Shown one piece after another: positions 42,701 through 55,999 of a DNA stretch of 64,000 nucleotides. This stretch comes from Apostichopus japonicus. Lineage: Eukaryota > Echinodermata > Holothuroidea > Aspidochirotida > Stichopodidae. The number at the start of each line of letters is the position of its first letter. Within the stretch, counting starts at the first letter, position 1. The translations under genes and the position numbers were made by a program. The stretch is from assembly GCF_037975245.1 (NCBI RefSeq), contig NC_092579.1, forward strand, positions 12,074,678 through 12,138,677, written 5' to 3'. The notes beneath the pieces were generated by a model that saw nothing but the letters and a program-made list of their open reading frames with translations, had not been told where the DNA came from and did no database searches.

Positions 42701-45700
42701 TCGAACCCCGGTGGTGACGTCTTTTGCCGATCTTTTACAGCAAATGCCTACACGGGGAGCTGTAAGTATTAGTTAATCCACCTAATATCTCAGTCCATAC
42801 AGTGGCGCGATGGCTTGGCGCACTGTACGAGCTGATGATCGAGACTCTCTTTTGCATCCGTGGTTCGAACCCAGGTGATGACGTCTTTTACAGCAAGTGC
42901 CTACACGGGGAGCTGTAAGTATTAGTTAATCCACCTAATATCTCAGTCCATACAGTGGCGCGATGGCTTGGCGCACTGTACCAGCTGATGATCGAGACTC
43001 TCTTTTGCATCCGTGGTTCGAACCCCGGTGATGACGTCTTTTACAGCAAGTGCCTACACGGGGAGCTGTAAGTATTAGTTAATCCACCTAATATCTCAGT
43101 CCATACAATGGCGCGATGGCTTGGCGCACTGTACGAGCTGATGATCGAGACTCTCTTTTGCATCCGTGGTTCGAACCCCGGTGGTGACGTCTTTTGCCGA
43201 TCTTTTACAGCAAGTGCCTACACGGGGAGCTGTAAGTATTAGTTAATCCACCTAATATCTCAGTCCATACAGTGGTTCGAACCCCGGTGGTGACGTCTTT
43301 TGCCGATCTTTTACAGCAAATGCCTACACGGGGAGCTGTAAGTATTAGTTAATCCACCTAATATCTCAGTCCATACAGTGGCGCGATGGCTTGGCGCACT
43401 GTACGAGCTGATGATCGAGACTCTCTTTTGCATCCGTGGTTCGAACCCAGGTGATGACGTCTTTTACAGCAAGTGCCTACACGGGGAGCTGTAAGTATTA
43501 GTTAATCCACCTAATATCTCAGTCCATACAGTGGCGCGATGGCTTGGCGCACTGTACGAGCTGATGATCGAGACTCTCTTTTGCATCCGTGGTTCGAACC
43601 CAGGTGATGACGTCTTTTACAGCAAGTGCCTACACGGGGAGCTGTAAGTATTAGTTAATCCACCTAATATCTCAGTCCATACAGTGGCGCGATGGCTTGG
43701 CGCACTGTACGAGCTGATGATCGAGACTCTCTTTTGCATCCGTGGTTCGAACCCCGGTGATGACGTCTTTTACAGCAAGTGCCTACACGGGGAGCTGTAA
43801 GTATTAGTTAATCCACCTAATATCTCAGTCCATACAGTGGCGCGATGGCTTGGCGCACTGTACGAGCTGATGATCGAGACTCTCTTTTGCATCCATGGTT
43901 CGAACCCCGGTGATGACGTCTTTTACAGCAAGTGCCTACACGGGGAGCTGTAAGTATTAGTTAATCCACCTAATATCTCAGTCCATACAGTGGCGCGATG
44001 GCTTGGCGCACTGTACGAGCTGATGATCGAGACTCTCTTTTGCATCCGTGGTTCGAACCCCGGTGGTGACGTCTTTTGCCGATCTTTTAAAGCAGGTGCC
44101 TACACGGAGAGCTGTAAGTATTAGATAATCCACCTAATATCTCAGTCCATACAGTGGCTCGATGGCTTGGCGCACTGTACGAGCTGATGATCGAGACTCT
44201 CTTTTGCATCCGTGGTTCGAACCCCGGTGGTGACGTCTTTTGCCGATCTTTTACAGCAAGTGCCTACACGGGGAGGTGTAAGTATTAGTTAATCCACCTA
44301 ATATTTCAGTCCATACAGTGGCGCGATGGCTTGGCGCACTGTACGAGCTGATGATCGAGACTCTCTTTTGCATCCGTGGTTCGAACCCCGGTGATGAAGG
44401 CTTTTACAGCAAGTGCCTACACGGGGAGCTGTAAGTATTAGTTAATCCACCTAATATCTCAGTCCATACAGTGGCGCGATGGCTTGGCGCACTGTACGAG
44501 CTGATGATCGAGACTCTCTTTTGCATCCGTGGTTCGAACCCCGGTGGTGACGTCTTTTGCCGATCTTTTAAAGCAGGTGCCTACACGGAGAGCTGTAAGT
44601 ATTAGTTAATCCACCTAATATCTCAGTCCATACAGTGGCTCGATGGCTTGGCGCACTGTACGAGCTGATGATCGAGACTCTCTTTTGCATCCGTGGTTCG
44701 AACCCCAGTGATGACGTCTTTTACAGCAAGTGCCTACACGGGGAGCTGTAAGTATTAGTTAATCCACATTATATCTCAGTCCATACAGTGGCGCGATGGC
44801 TTGGCGCACTGTACGAGCTGATGATCGAGACTCTCTTTTGCATCCATGGTCCGAACCCCGGTGGTGACGTCTTTTGCCGATCTTTTAAAGCAGGTGCCTA
44901 CACGGAGAGCTGTAAGTATTAGTTAATCCACCTAATATCTCAGTCCATACAGTGGCTCGATGGCTTGGCGCACTGTACGAGCTGATGATCGAGACTCTCT
45001 TTTGCATCCGTGGTTCGAACCCCGGTGATGACGTCTTTTGGAATTTTTTACAGCAAGTGCCTACACGGTGAGCTGTAAGTATTAGTTAATCCACCTAATA
45101 TCTCAGTCCATACAGTGGCGCGATGGCTTGGCGCACTGTACGAGCTGATGATCGAGACTCTCTTTTGCATCCGTGGTTCGAACCCCGGTGATGACGTCTT
45201 TTACATTAAGTGCCTACACGGGGAGCTGTAAGTATTAGTTAATCCACCTAATATCTCAGTCCATACAGTGGCGCGATGGCTTGGCGCACTGTACGAGCTG
45301 ATGATCGAGACTCTTTTTTGCATCCGTGGTTCGAACCCCGGTGGTGACGTCTTTTGCCGATCTTTTAAAGCAAGTGCCTACACGGGGAGCTGTAAGTATT
45401 AGTTAATCCACCTAATATCTCAGTCCATACAGTGGCGCGATGGCTTGGCGCACTGTACGAGCTGATGATCGAGACTCTCTTTTGCATCCGTGGTTCGAAC
45501 CCCGGTGGTGACGTCTTTTACATCAAGTGCCTACACGGGGAGCTGTAAGTATTAGTTAATCCACCTAATATCTCAGTCCATACAGTGGCGCGATGGCTTG
45601 GCGCACTGTACCAGCTGATGATCGAGACTCTCTTTTGCATCCGTGGTTCGAACCCCGGTGATGACGTCTTTTACAGCAAGTGCCTACACGGGGAGCTGTA

Positions 45701-46004
45701 AGTATTAGTTAATCCACCTAATATCTCAGTCCATACAGTGGCGCGATGGCTTGGCGCACTGTGCGAGCTGATGATCGTAACTTTCTTTTGCATCCGTGGT
45801 TCGAAACCCCGGTGGTGACGTCTTTTGCCGATCTTTTACAGCAAGTGCCTACACGGGGAGCTGTAAGTATTAGTTAATCCACCTAATATCTCAGTCCATA
45901 CAGTAGCGCGATGGCTTGGCGCACTGTACGAGCTGATGATCGAGACTCTCTTTTGCATCCGTGGTTCGAACCCCGGTGGTGACGTCTTTTGCCGATCTTT
46001 TACA

Positions 46005-49000
46005 GCAAGTGCCTACACGGGGAGCTGTAAGTATTAGTTAATCCACCTAATATCTCAGTCCATACAGTGGCGCGATGGCTTGGCGCACTGTACGAGCTGA
46101 TGATCGAGACTCTCTTTTGCATCCGTGGTTCGAACCCCGGTGGTGACGTCTTTTGCCGATCTTTTAAAGCAAGTGCCTACACGGGGAGCTGTAAGTATTA
46201 GTTAATCCACCTAATATCTCAGTCCATACAGTGGCGCGATGGCTTGGCGCACTGTACGAGCTGATGATCGAGACTCTCTTTTGCATCCGTGGTTCGAACC
46301 CCGGTGGTGACGTCTTTTACATCAAGTGCCTACACGGGGAGCTGTAAGTATTAGTTAATCCACCTAATATCTCAGTCCATACAGTGGCGCGATGGCTTGG
46401 CGCACTGTACCAGCTGATGATCGAGACTCTCTTTTGCATCCGTGGTTCGAACCCCGGTGATGACGTCTTTTACAGCAAGTGCCTACACGGGGAGCTGTAA
46501 GTATTAGTTAATCCACCTAATATCTCAGTCCATACAGTGGCGCGATGGCTTGGCGCACTGTACGAGCTGATGATCGAGACTCTCTTTTGCATCCGTGGTT
46601 CGAAACCCCGGTGGTGACGTCTTTTGCCGATCTTTTACAGCAAGTGCCTACACGGGGAGCTGTAAGTATTAGTTAATCCACCTAATATCTCAGTCCATAC
46701 AGTAGCGCGATGGCTTGGCGCACTGTACGAGCTGATGATCGAGACTCTCTTTTGCATCCGTGGTTCGAACCCCGGTGGTGACGTCTTTTGCCGATCTTTT
46801 ACAGCAAGTGCCTACACGGGGAGCTGTAAGTATTAGTTAATCCACCTAATATCTCAGTCCATACAGTGGCGCGATGGCTTGGCGCACTGTACGAGCTGAT
46901 GATCGAGACTCTCTTTTGCATCCGTGGTTCGAACCCCGGTGGTGACGTCTTTTACATCAAGTGCCTACACGGGGAGCTGTAAGTATTAGTTAATCCACCT
47001 AATATCTCAGTCCATACAGTGGCGCGATGGCTTGGCGCACTGTACCAGCTGATGATCGAGACTCTCTTTTGCATCCGTGGTTCGAACCCCGGTGATGACG
47101 TCTGTTACAGCAAGTGCCTACACGGGGAGCTGTAAGTATTAGTTAATCCACCTAATATCTCAGTCCATACAGTGGCGCGATGGCTTGGCGCACTGTACGA
47201 GCTGATGATCGAGACTTTCTTTTGCATCCGTGGTTCGAAACCCCGGTGGTGACGTCTTTTGCCGATCTTTTACAGCAAGTGCCTACACGGGGAGCTGTAA
47301 GTATTAGTTAATCCACCTAATATCTCAGTCCATACAGTAGCGCGATGGCTTGGCGCACTGTACGAGCTGATGATCGAGACTCTCTTTTGCATCCGTGGTT
47401 CGAACCCCGGTGGTGACGTCTTTTGCCGATCTTTTACAGCAAGTGCCTACACGGGGAGCTGTAAGTATTAGTTAATCCACCTAATATCTCAGTCCATACA
47501 GTGGCGCGATGGCTTGCCGCACTGTACGAGCTGATGATCGAGACTCTCTTTTGCATCCGTGGTTCGAACCCCGGTGGTGACGTCTTTTGCCGATCTTTTA
47601 CAGCAAGTGCCTACACGGGGAGCTGTAAGTATTAGTTAATCCACCTAATATCTCAGTCCATACAGTGGCGCGATGGCTTGGCGCACTGTACGAGCTGATG
47701 ATCGAGACTCTCTTTTGCATCCGTGGTTCGAACCCCGGTGATGACGTCTTTTACAGCAAGTGCCTACACGGGGAGCTGTAAGTATTAGTTAATCCACCTA
47801 ATATCTCAGTCCATACAGTGGCGCGATGGCTTGGCGCACTGTGCGAGCTGATGATCGAGACTCTCTTTTGCATCCGTGGTTCGAACCCCGGTGGTGACGT
47901 CTTTTGCCGATCTTTTACAGCAAGTGCCTACACGGGGAGCTGTAAGTATTAGTTAATCCACCTAATATCTCAGTCCATACAGTGGCGCGATGGCTTGGCG
48001 CACTGTGCGAGCTGATGATCGAGACTCTCTTTTGCATCCGTGGTTCGAACCCCGGTGGTGACGTCTTTTGCCGATCTTTTACAGCAAGTGCCTACACGGG
48101 GAGCTGTAAGTATTAGTTAATCCACCTAATATCTCAGTCCATACAGTGGCGCGATGGCTTGGCGCACTGTACCAGCTGATGATCGAGACTTTCTTTTGCA
48201 TCCGTGGTTCGAAACCCCGATGGTGACGTCTTTTGCCGATCTTTTACAGCAAGTGCCTACACGGGGAGCTGTAAGTATTAGTTAATCCACCTAATATCTC
48301 AGTCCATACAGTGGCGCGATGGCTTGGCGCACTGTACGAGCTGATGATCGAGACTCTCTTTTGCATCCGTGGTTCGAACCCCGGTGGTGACGTCTTTTGC
48401 CGATCTTTTAAAGCAAGTGCCTACACGGGGAGCTGTAAGTATTAGTTAATCCACCTAATATCTCAGTCCATACAGTGGCGCGATGGCTTGGCGCACTGTA
48501 CGAGCTGATGATCGAGACTCTCTTTTGCATCCGTGGTTCAAACCCCGGTGGTGACGTCTTTTACATCAAGTGCCTACACGGGGAGCTGTAAGTATTAGTT
48601 AATCCACCTAATATCTCAGTCCATACAGTGGCGCGATGGCTTGGCGCACTGTACCAGCTGATGATCGAGACTCTCTTTTGCATCCGTGGTTCGAACCCCG
48701 GTGATGACGTCTTTTACAGCAAGTGCCTACACGGGGAGCTGTAAGTATTAGTTAATCCACCTAATATCTCAGTCCATACAGTGGCGCGATGGCTTGGCGC
48801 ACTGTACGAGCTGATGATCGAGACTTTCTTTTGCATCCGTGGTTCGAAACCCCGGTGGTGACGTCTTTTGCCGATCTTTTACAGCAAGTGCCTACACGGG
48901 GAGCTGTAAGTATTAGTTAATCCACCTAATATCTCAGTCCATACAGTAGCGCGATGGCTTGGCGCACTGTACGAGCTGATGATCGAGACTCTCTTTTGCA

Positions 49001-50645
49001 TCCGTGGTTCGAACCCCGGTGGTGACGTCTTTTGCCGATCTTTTACAGCAAGTGCCTACACGGGGAGCTGTAAGTATTAGTTAATCCACCTAATATCTCA
49101 GTCCATACAGTGGCGCGATGGCTTGGCGCACTGTACGAGCTGATGATCGAGACTCTCTTTTGCATCCGTGGTTCGAACCCCGGTGGTGACGTCTTTTACA
49201 TCAAGTGCCTACACGGGGAGCTGTAAGTATTAGTTAATCCACCTAATATCTCAGTCCATACAGTGGCGCGATGGCTTGGCGCACTGTACCAGCTGATGAT
49301 CGAGACTCTCTTTTGCATCCGTGGTTCGAACCCCGGTGATGACGTCTTTTACAGCAAGTGCCTACACGGGGAGCTGTAAGTATTAGTTAATCCACCTAAT
49401 ATCTCAGTCCATACAGTGGCGCGATGGCTTGGCGCACTGTACGAGCTGATGATCGAGACTTTCTTTTGCATCCGTGGTTCGAAACCCCGGTGGTGACGTC
49501 TTTTGCCGATCTTTTACAGCAAGTGCCTACACGGGGAGCTGTAAGTATTAGTTAATCCACCTAATATCTCAGTCCATACAGTAGCGCGATGGCTTGGCGC
49601 ACTGTACGAGCTGATGATCGAGACTCTCTTTTGCATCCGTGGTTCGAACCCCGGTGGTGACGTCTTTTGCCGATCTTTTACAGCAAGTGCCTACACGGGG
49701 AGCTGTAAGTATTAGTTAATCCACCTAATATCTCAGTCCATACAGTGGCGCGATGGCTTGGCGCACTGTACGAGCTGATGATCGAGACTCTCTTTTGCAT
49801 CCGTGGTTCGAACCCCGGTGGTGACGTCTTTTGCCGATCTTTTACAGCAAGTGCCTACACGGGGAGCTGTAAGTATTAGTTAATCCACCTAATATCTCAG
49901 TCCATACAGTGGCGCGATGGCTTGGCGCACTGTACGAGCTGATGATCGAGACTCTCTTTTGCATCCGTGGTTCGAACCCCGGTGATGACGTCTTTTACAG
50001 CAAGTGCCTACACGGGGAGCTGTAAGTATTAGATAATCCACCTAATATCTCAGTCCATACAGTGGCGCGATGGCTTGGCGCACTGTGCGAGCTGATGATC
50101 GAGACTCTCTTTTGCATCCGTGGTTCGAACCCCGGTGGTGACGTCTTTTGCCGATCTTTTACAGCAAGTGCCTACACGGGGAGCTGTAAGTATTAGTTAA
50201 TCCACCTAATATCTCAGTCCATACAGTGGCGCGATGGCTTGGCGCACTGTGCGAGCTGATGATCGAGACTCTCTTTTGCATCCGTGGTTCGAACCCCGGT
50301 GGTGACGTCTTTTGCCGATCTTTTACAGCAAGTGCCTACACGGGGAGCTGTAAGTATTAGTTAATCCACCTAATATCTCAGTCCATACAGTGGCGCGATG
50401 GCTTGGCGCACTGTACCAGCTGATGATCGAGACTTTCTTTTGCATCCGTGGTTCGAAACCCCGATGGTGACGTCTTTTGCCGATCTTTTACAGCAAGTGC
50501 CTACACGGGGAGCTGTAAGTATTAGTTAATCCACCTAATATCTCAGTCCATACAGTGGCGCGATGGCTTGGCGCACTGTACGAGCTGATGATCGAGACTC
50601 TCTTTTGCATCCGTGGTTCGAACCCCGGTGGTGACGTCTTTTGCC
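46005..50645. repeat. 2244-bp higher-order repeat, about two copies
   Basis: Diagnostic variants repeat exactly 2244 bp apart: ttttacatcaag at 46320/48564 and 46955/49199, ccccgatggtg at 48218/50462, ttttaaagc at about 46166/48410. Within each copy the catcaag variants are 635 bp apart (four monomers). Monomer mismatches at both outer edges mark the limits. Confidence 0.88.
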
Positions 50646-53600
50646 GATCTTTTACAGCAAGTGCCTACACGGGAAGCTGTAAGTATTAGTTAATCCACCT
50701 AATATCTCAGTCCATACAGTGGCGCGATGGCTTGGCGCACTGTACGAGCTGATGATCGAGACTCTCTTTTGCATCCGTGGTTCGAACCCCGGTGGTGACG
50801 TCTTTTGCCGATCTTTTACAGCAAGTGCCTAGACGGGGAGCTGTAAGTATTAGTTAATCCACCTAATATCTCAGTCCATACAGTGGCGCGATGGCTTGGC
50901 GCACTGTACGAGCTGATGATCGAGACTCTCTTTTGCATCCGTGGTTCGAACCCCGGTGATGACGTCTTTTACAGCAAGTGCCTACACGGGGAGCTGTAAG
51001 TATTAGTTAATCCACCTAATATCTCAGTCCATACAGTGGCGCGATGGCTTGGCGCACTGTACGAGCTGATGATCGAGACTCGCTTTTGCATCCGTGGTTC
51101 GAACCCCGGTGGTGACGTCTTTTGCCGATCTTTTACAGCAAGTGCATACACGGGGAGCTGTAAGTATTAGTTAATCCACCTAATATTTCAGTCCATACAG
51201 TGGCGCGATGGCTGGCGCACTGTACGAGCTGATGATCGAGACTCTCTTTTGCATCCGTGGTTCGAACCCCGGTGGTGACGTCTTTTGCCGATCTTTTACA
51301 GCAAGTGCCTACACGGGGAGCTGTAAGTATTAGTTAATCCACCTAATATCTCAGTCCATACAGTGGCGCGATGGCTTGGCGCACTGTACGAGCTGATGAT
51401 CGAGACTCTCTTTTGCATCCGTGGTTCGAACCCCGGTGATGACGTCTTTTACAGCAAGTGCCTCCACGGGGAGCTGTAAGTATTAGTTAATCCACATTAT
51501 ATCTCAGTCCATACAGTAGCGCGATGGCTTGGCGCACTGTACGAGCTGATGATCGAGACTCTCTTTTGCATCCATGGTTCGAACCCCGGTGGTGACGTCT
51601 TTTGCCGATCTTTTAAAGCAGGTGCCTACACGGGGAGCTGTAAGTATTAGTTAATCCACCTAATATCTCAGTCCATACAGTGGCGCGATGGCTTGGCGCA
51701 CTGTACGAGCTGATGATCGAGACTCTCTTTTGCATCCGTGGTTCGAACCCCGGTGATGACGTCTTTTGGAATTTTTTACAGCAAGTGCCTACACGGTGAG
51801 CTGCAAGTATTAGTTAATCCACCTAATATCTCAGTCCATACAGTGGCGCGATGGCTTGGCGCACTGTACGAGCTGATGATCGAGACTCTCTTTTGCATCC
51901 GTGGTTCGAACCCCGGTGATGACGTCTTTTACATTAAGTGCCTACACGGGGAGCTGTAAGTATTAGTTAATCCACCTAATATCTCAGTCCATACAGTGGC
52001 GCGATGGCTTGGCGCACTGTACGAGCTGATGATCGAGACTCTCTTTTGCATCCGTGGTTCGAACCCCGGTGATGACGTCTTTTACAGCACATAACTACAC
52101 GGGGAGCTGTAAGTATTAGTTAATCCACCTAATATCTCAGTCCATACAGTGGCGCGATGGCTTGGCGCACTGTACGAGCTGATGATCGAGACTCTCTTTT
52201 GCATCCGTGGTTCGAACCCCGGTGGTGACGTCTTTTGCCGATCTTTTACAGCAAGTGCCTACACGGGGAGCTGTAAGTATTAGTTAATCCACCTAATATC
52301 TCAGTCCATACAGTGGCGCGATGGCTTGGCGCACTGTACGAGCTGATGATCGAGACTCTCTTTTGCATCCGTGGTTCGAACCCCGGTGATGACGTCTTTT
52401 ACAGCAAGTAACTACACGGGGAGCTGTAAGTATTAGTTAATCCACCTAATATCTCAGTCCATACAGTGGCGCGATGGCTTGGCGCACTGTACGAGCTGAT
52501 GATCGAGACTCTCTTTTGCATCCGTGGTTCGAACCCCGGTGATGACGTCTTTTACAGCAAGTGCCTACACGGGGAGCTGTAAGTATTAGTTAATCCACCT
52601 AATATCTCAGTCCATACAGTGGCGCGATGGCTTGGCGCACTGTACCAGCTGATGATCGAGACTCTCTTTTGCATCCGTGGTTCGAACCCCGGTGATGACG
52701 TCTTTTACAGCAAGTGCCTACACGGGGAGCTGTAAGTATTAGTTAATCCACCTAATATCTCAGTCCATACAGTGGCGCGATGGCTTGGCGCACTGTACGA
52801 GCTGATGATCGAGACTCTCTTTTGCATCCGTGGTTCGAAACCCCGGTGGTGACGTCTTTTGCCGATCTTTTACAGCAAGTGCCTACACGGGGAGCTGTAA
52901 GTATTAGTTAATCCACCTAATATCTCAGTCCATACAGTGGCGCGATGGCTTGGCGCACTGTACGAGCTGATGATCGAGATTCTCTTTTGCATCCGTGGTT
53001 CGAACCCCGGTTGTGACGTCCCTTGCCGATCTTTTACAGCAAGTGCCTACACGGGGAGCTGTAAGTATTATTTAATCCACCTAATATCTCAGACCATACA
53101 GCGGGGCGATGGCTTGGCGCACTGTACGAGCTGATGATCGAGACTCTCTTTTGCATCCGTGGTTCGAACCCCGGTGGTGACGTCTTTTGCCGATCTTTTA
53201 CAGCAAGTGCCTACACGGGGAGCTGTAAGTATTAGTTAATCCACCTAATATCTCAGTCCATACAGTGGCGCGATGGCTTGGCGCACTGTACGAGCTGATG
53301 ATCGAGACTCTCTTTTGCATCCGTGGTTCGAACCCCGGTGATGACGTCTTTTACAGCAAGTGCCTACACGGGGAGCTGTAAGTATTAGTTAATCCACCTA
53401 ATATCTCAGTCCATACAGTGGCGCGATGGCTTGGCGCACTGTACGAGCTGATGATCGAGACTCTCTTTTGCATCCGTGGTTCGAACCCCGGTGATGACGT
53501 CTTTTACAGCAAGTGCCTACACGGGGAGCTGTAAGTATTAGTTAATCCATCTAATATCTCAGTCCATACAGTGGCGCGATGGCTTGGCGCACTGTACGAG

Positions 53601-55999
53601 CTGATGATCGAGACTCTCTTTTGCATCCGTGGTTCGAACCCCGGTGATAACGTATTTTACATCAAGTGCCTACACGGGGAGCTGTAAGTATTAGTTAATC
53701 CACCTAATATCTCAGTCCATACAGTGGCGCGATGGCTTGGCGCACTGTACCAGCTGATGATCGAGACTCTCTTTTGCATCCGTGGTTCGAACCCCGGTGA
53801 TGACGTCTTTTACAGCAAGTGCATACACGGGGAGCTGTAAGTATTAGTTAATCCACCTAATATCTCAGTCCATACAGTGGCGCGATGGCTTGGCGCACTG
53901 TACGAGCTGATGATCGAGACTCTCTTTTGCATCCGTGGTTCGAAACCCCGGTGGTGACGTCTTTTGCCGATCTTTTACAGCAAGTGCCTACACGGGGAGC
54001 TGTAAGTATTAGTTAATCCACCTAATATCTCAGTCCATACAGTGGCGCGATGGCTTGGCGCACTGTACGAGCTGATGATCGAGACTCTCTTTTGCATCCG
54101 TGGTTCGAACCCCGGTGGTGACGTCTTTTGCCGATCTTTTACAGCAAGTGCCTACACGGGGAGGTGTAAGTATTAGTTAATCCACCTAATATCTCAGTCC
54201 ATACAGCGGCGCGATGGCTTGGCGCACTGTACGAGCTGATGATCGAGACTCTCTTTTGCATCCGTGGTTCGAACCCCGGTGGTGACGTCTTTTGCCGATC
54301 TTTTACAGCAAGTGCCTACACGGGGAGGTGTAAGTATTAGTTAATCCACCTAATATCTCAGTCCATACAGTGGCGCGATGGCTTGGCGCACTGTACGAGC
54401 TGATGATCGAGACTCTCTTTTGCATCCGTGGTTCGAACCCCGGAGATGACGTCTTTTACAGCAAGTGCCTAGACGGGGAGCTGTAAGTATTAGTTAATCC
54501 ACCTAATATCTCAGTCCATACAGTGGCGCGATGGCTTGGCGCACTGTACGAGCTGATGATCGAGACTCTCTTTTGCATCCGTGGTTCGAACCCCGGTGGT
54601 GACGTCTTTTGCCGATCTTTTACAGCAAGTGCCTACACGGGGAGCTGTAAGTATTAGTTAATCCACCTAATATCTCAGTCCATACAGTGGCGCGATGGCT
54701 TGGCGCACTGTACGAGCTGATGATCGAGACTCTCTTTTGCATCCGTGGTTCGAACCCCGGTGATGACGTCTTTTACAGCAAGTAACTACACGGGGAGCTG
54801 TAAGTATTAGTTAATCCACTTAATATCTCAGTCCATACAGTGGCGCGATGGCTTGGCGCACTGTACGAGCTGATGATCGAGACTCTCTTTTGCATCCGTG
54901 GTTCGAACCACGGTGATGACGTCTTTTACAGCAAGTGCCTACACGGGGAGCTGTAAGTATTAGTTAATCCACCTAATATCTCAGTCCATACAGTGGCGCG
55001 ATGGCTTGGCGCACTGTACGAGCTGATGATCGAGACTCTCTTTTGCATCCGTGGTTCGAAACCCCGGTGGTGACGTCTTTTGCCGATCTTTTACAGCAAG
55101 TGCCTACACGGGGAGCTGTAAGTATTAGTTAATCCACCTAATATCTCAGTCCATACAGTGGCGCGATGGCTTGGCGCACTGTACGAGCTGATGATCGAGA
55201 CTCTCTTTTGCATCCGTGGTTCGAACCCCGGTGGTGACGTCTTTTGCCGATCTTTTACAGCAAGTGCCTACACGGGGAGGTGTAAGTATTAGTTAATCCA
55301 CCTAATATCTCAGTCCATACAGCGGCGCGATGGCTTGGCGCACTGTACGAGCTGATGATCGAGACTCTCTTTTGCATCCGTGGTTCGAGCCCCGGTGGTG
55401 ACGTCTTTTGCCGATCTTTTACAGCAAGTGCCTACACGGGGAGCTGTAAGTATTAGTTAATCCACCTAATATCTCAGTCCATACAGTGGCGCGATGGCTT
55501 GGCGCACTGTACGAGCTGATGATCGAGACTCTCTTTTGCATCCGTGGTTCGAACCCCGGTGATGACGTCTTTTACAGCAAGTGCCTACACGGGGAGCTGT
55601 AAGTATTAGTTAATCCACTTAATATCTCAGTCCATACAGTGGCGCGATGGCTTGGCGCACTGTACGAGCTGATGATCGAGACTCTCTTTTGCATCCGTGG
55701 TTCGAACCCCGGTGATGACGTCTTTTACAGCAAGTGCCTACACGGGGAGCTGTAAGTATTAGTTAATCCACCTAATATCTCAGTCCATACAGTGGCGCGA
55801 TGGCTTGGCGCACTGTGCGAGCTGATGATCGAGACTCTCTTTTGCATCCGTGGTTCGAACCCCGGTGGTGACGTCTTTTGCCGATCTTTTACAGCAAGTG
55901 CCTACACGGGGAGCTGTAAGTATTAGTTAATCCACCTAATATCTCAGTCCATACAGTGGCGCGATGGCTTGGCGCACTGTACGAGCTGATGATCGAGAC

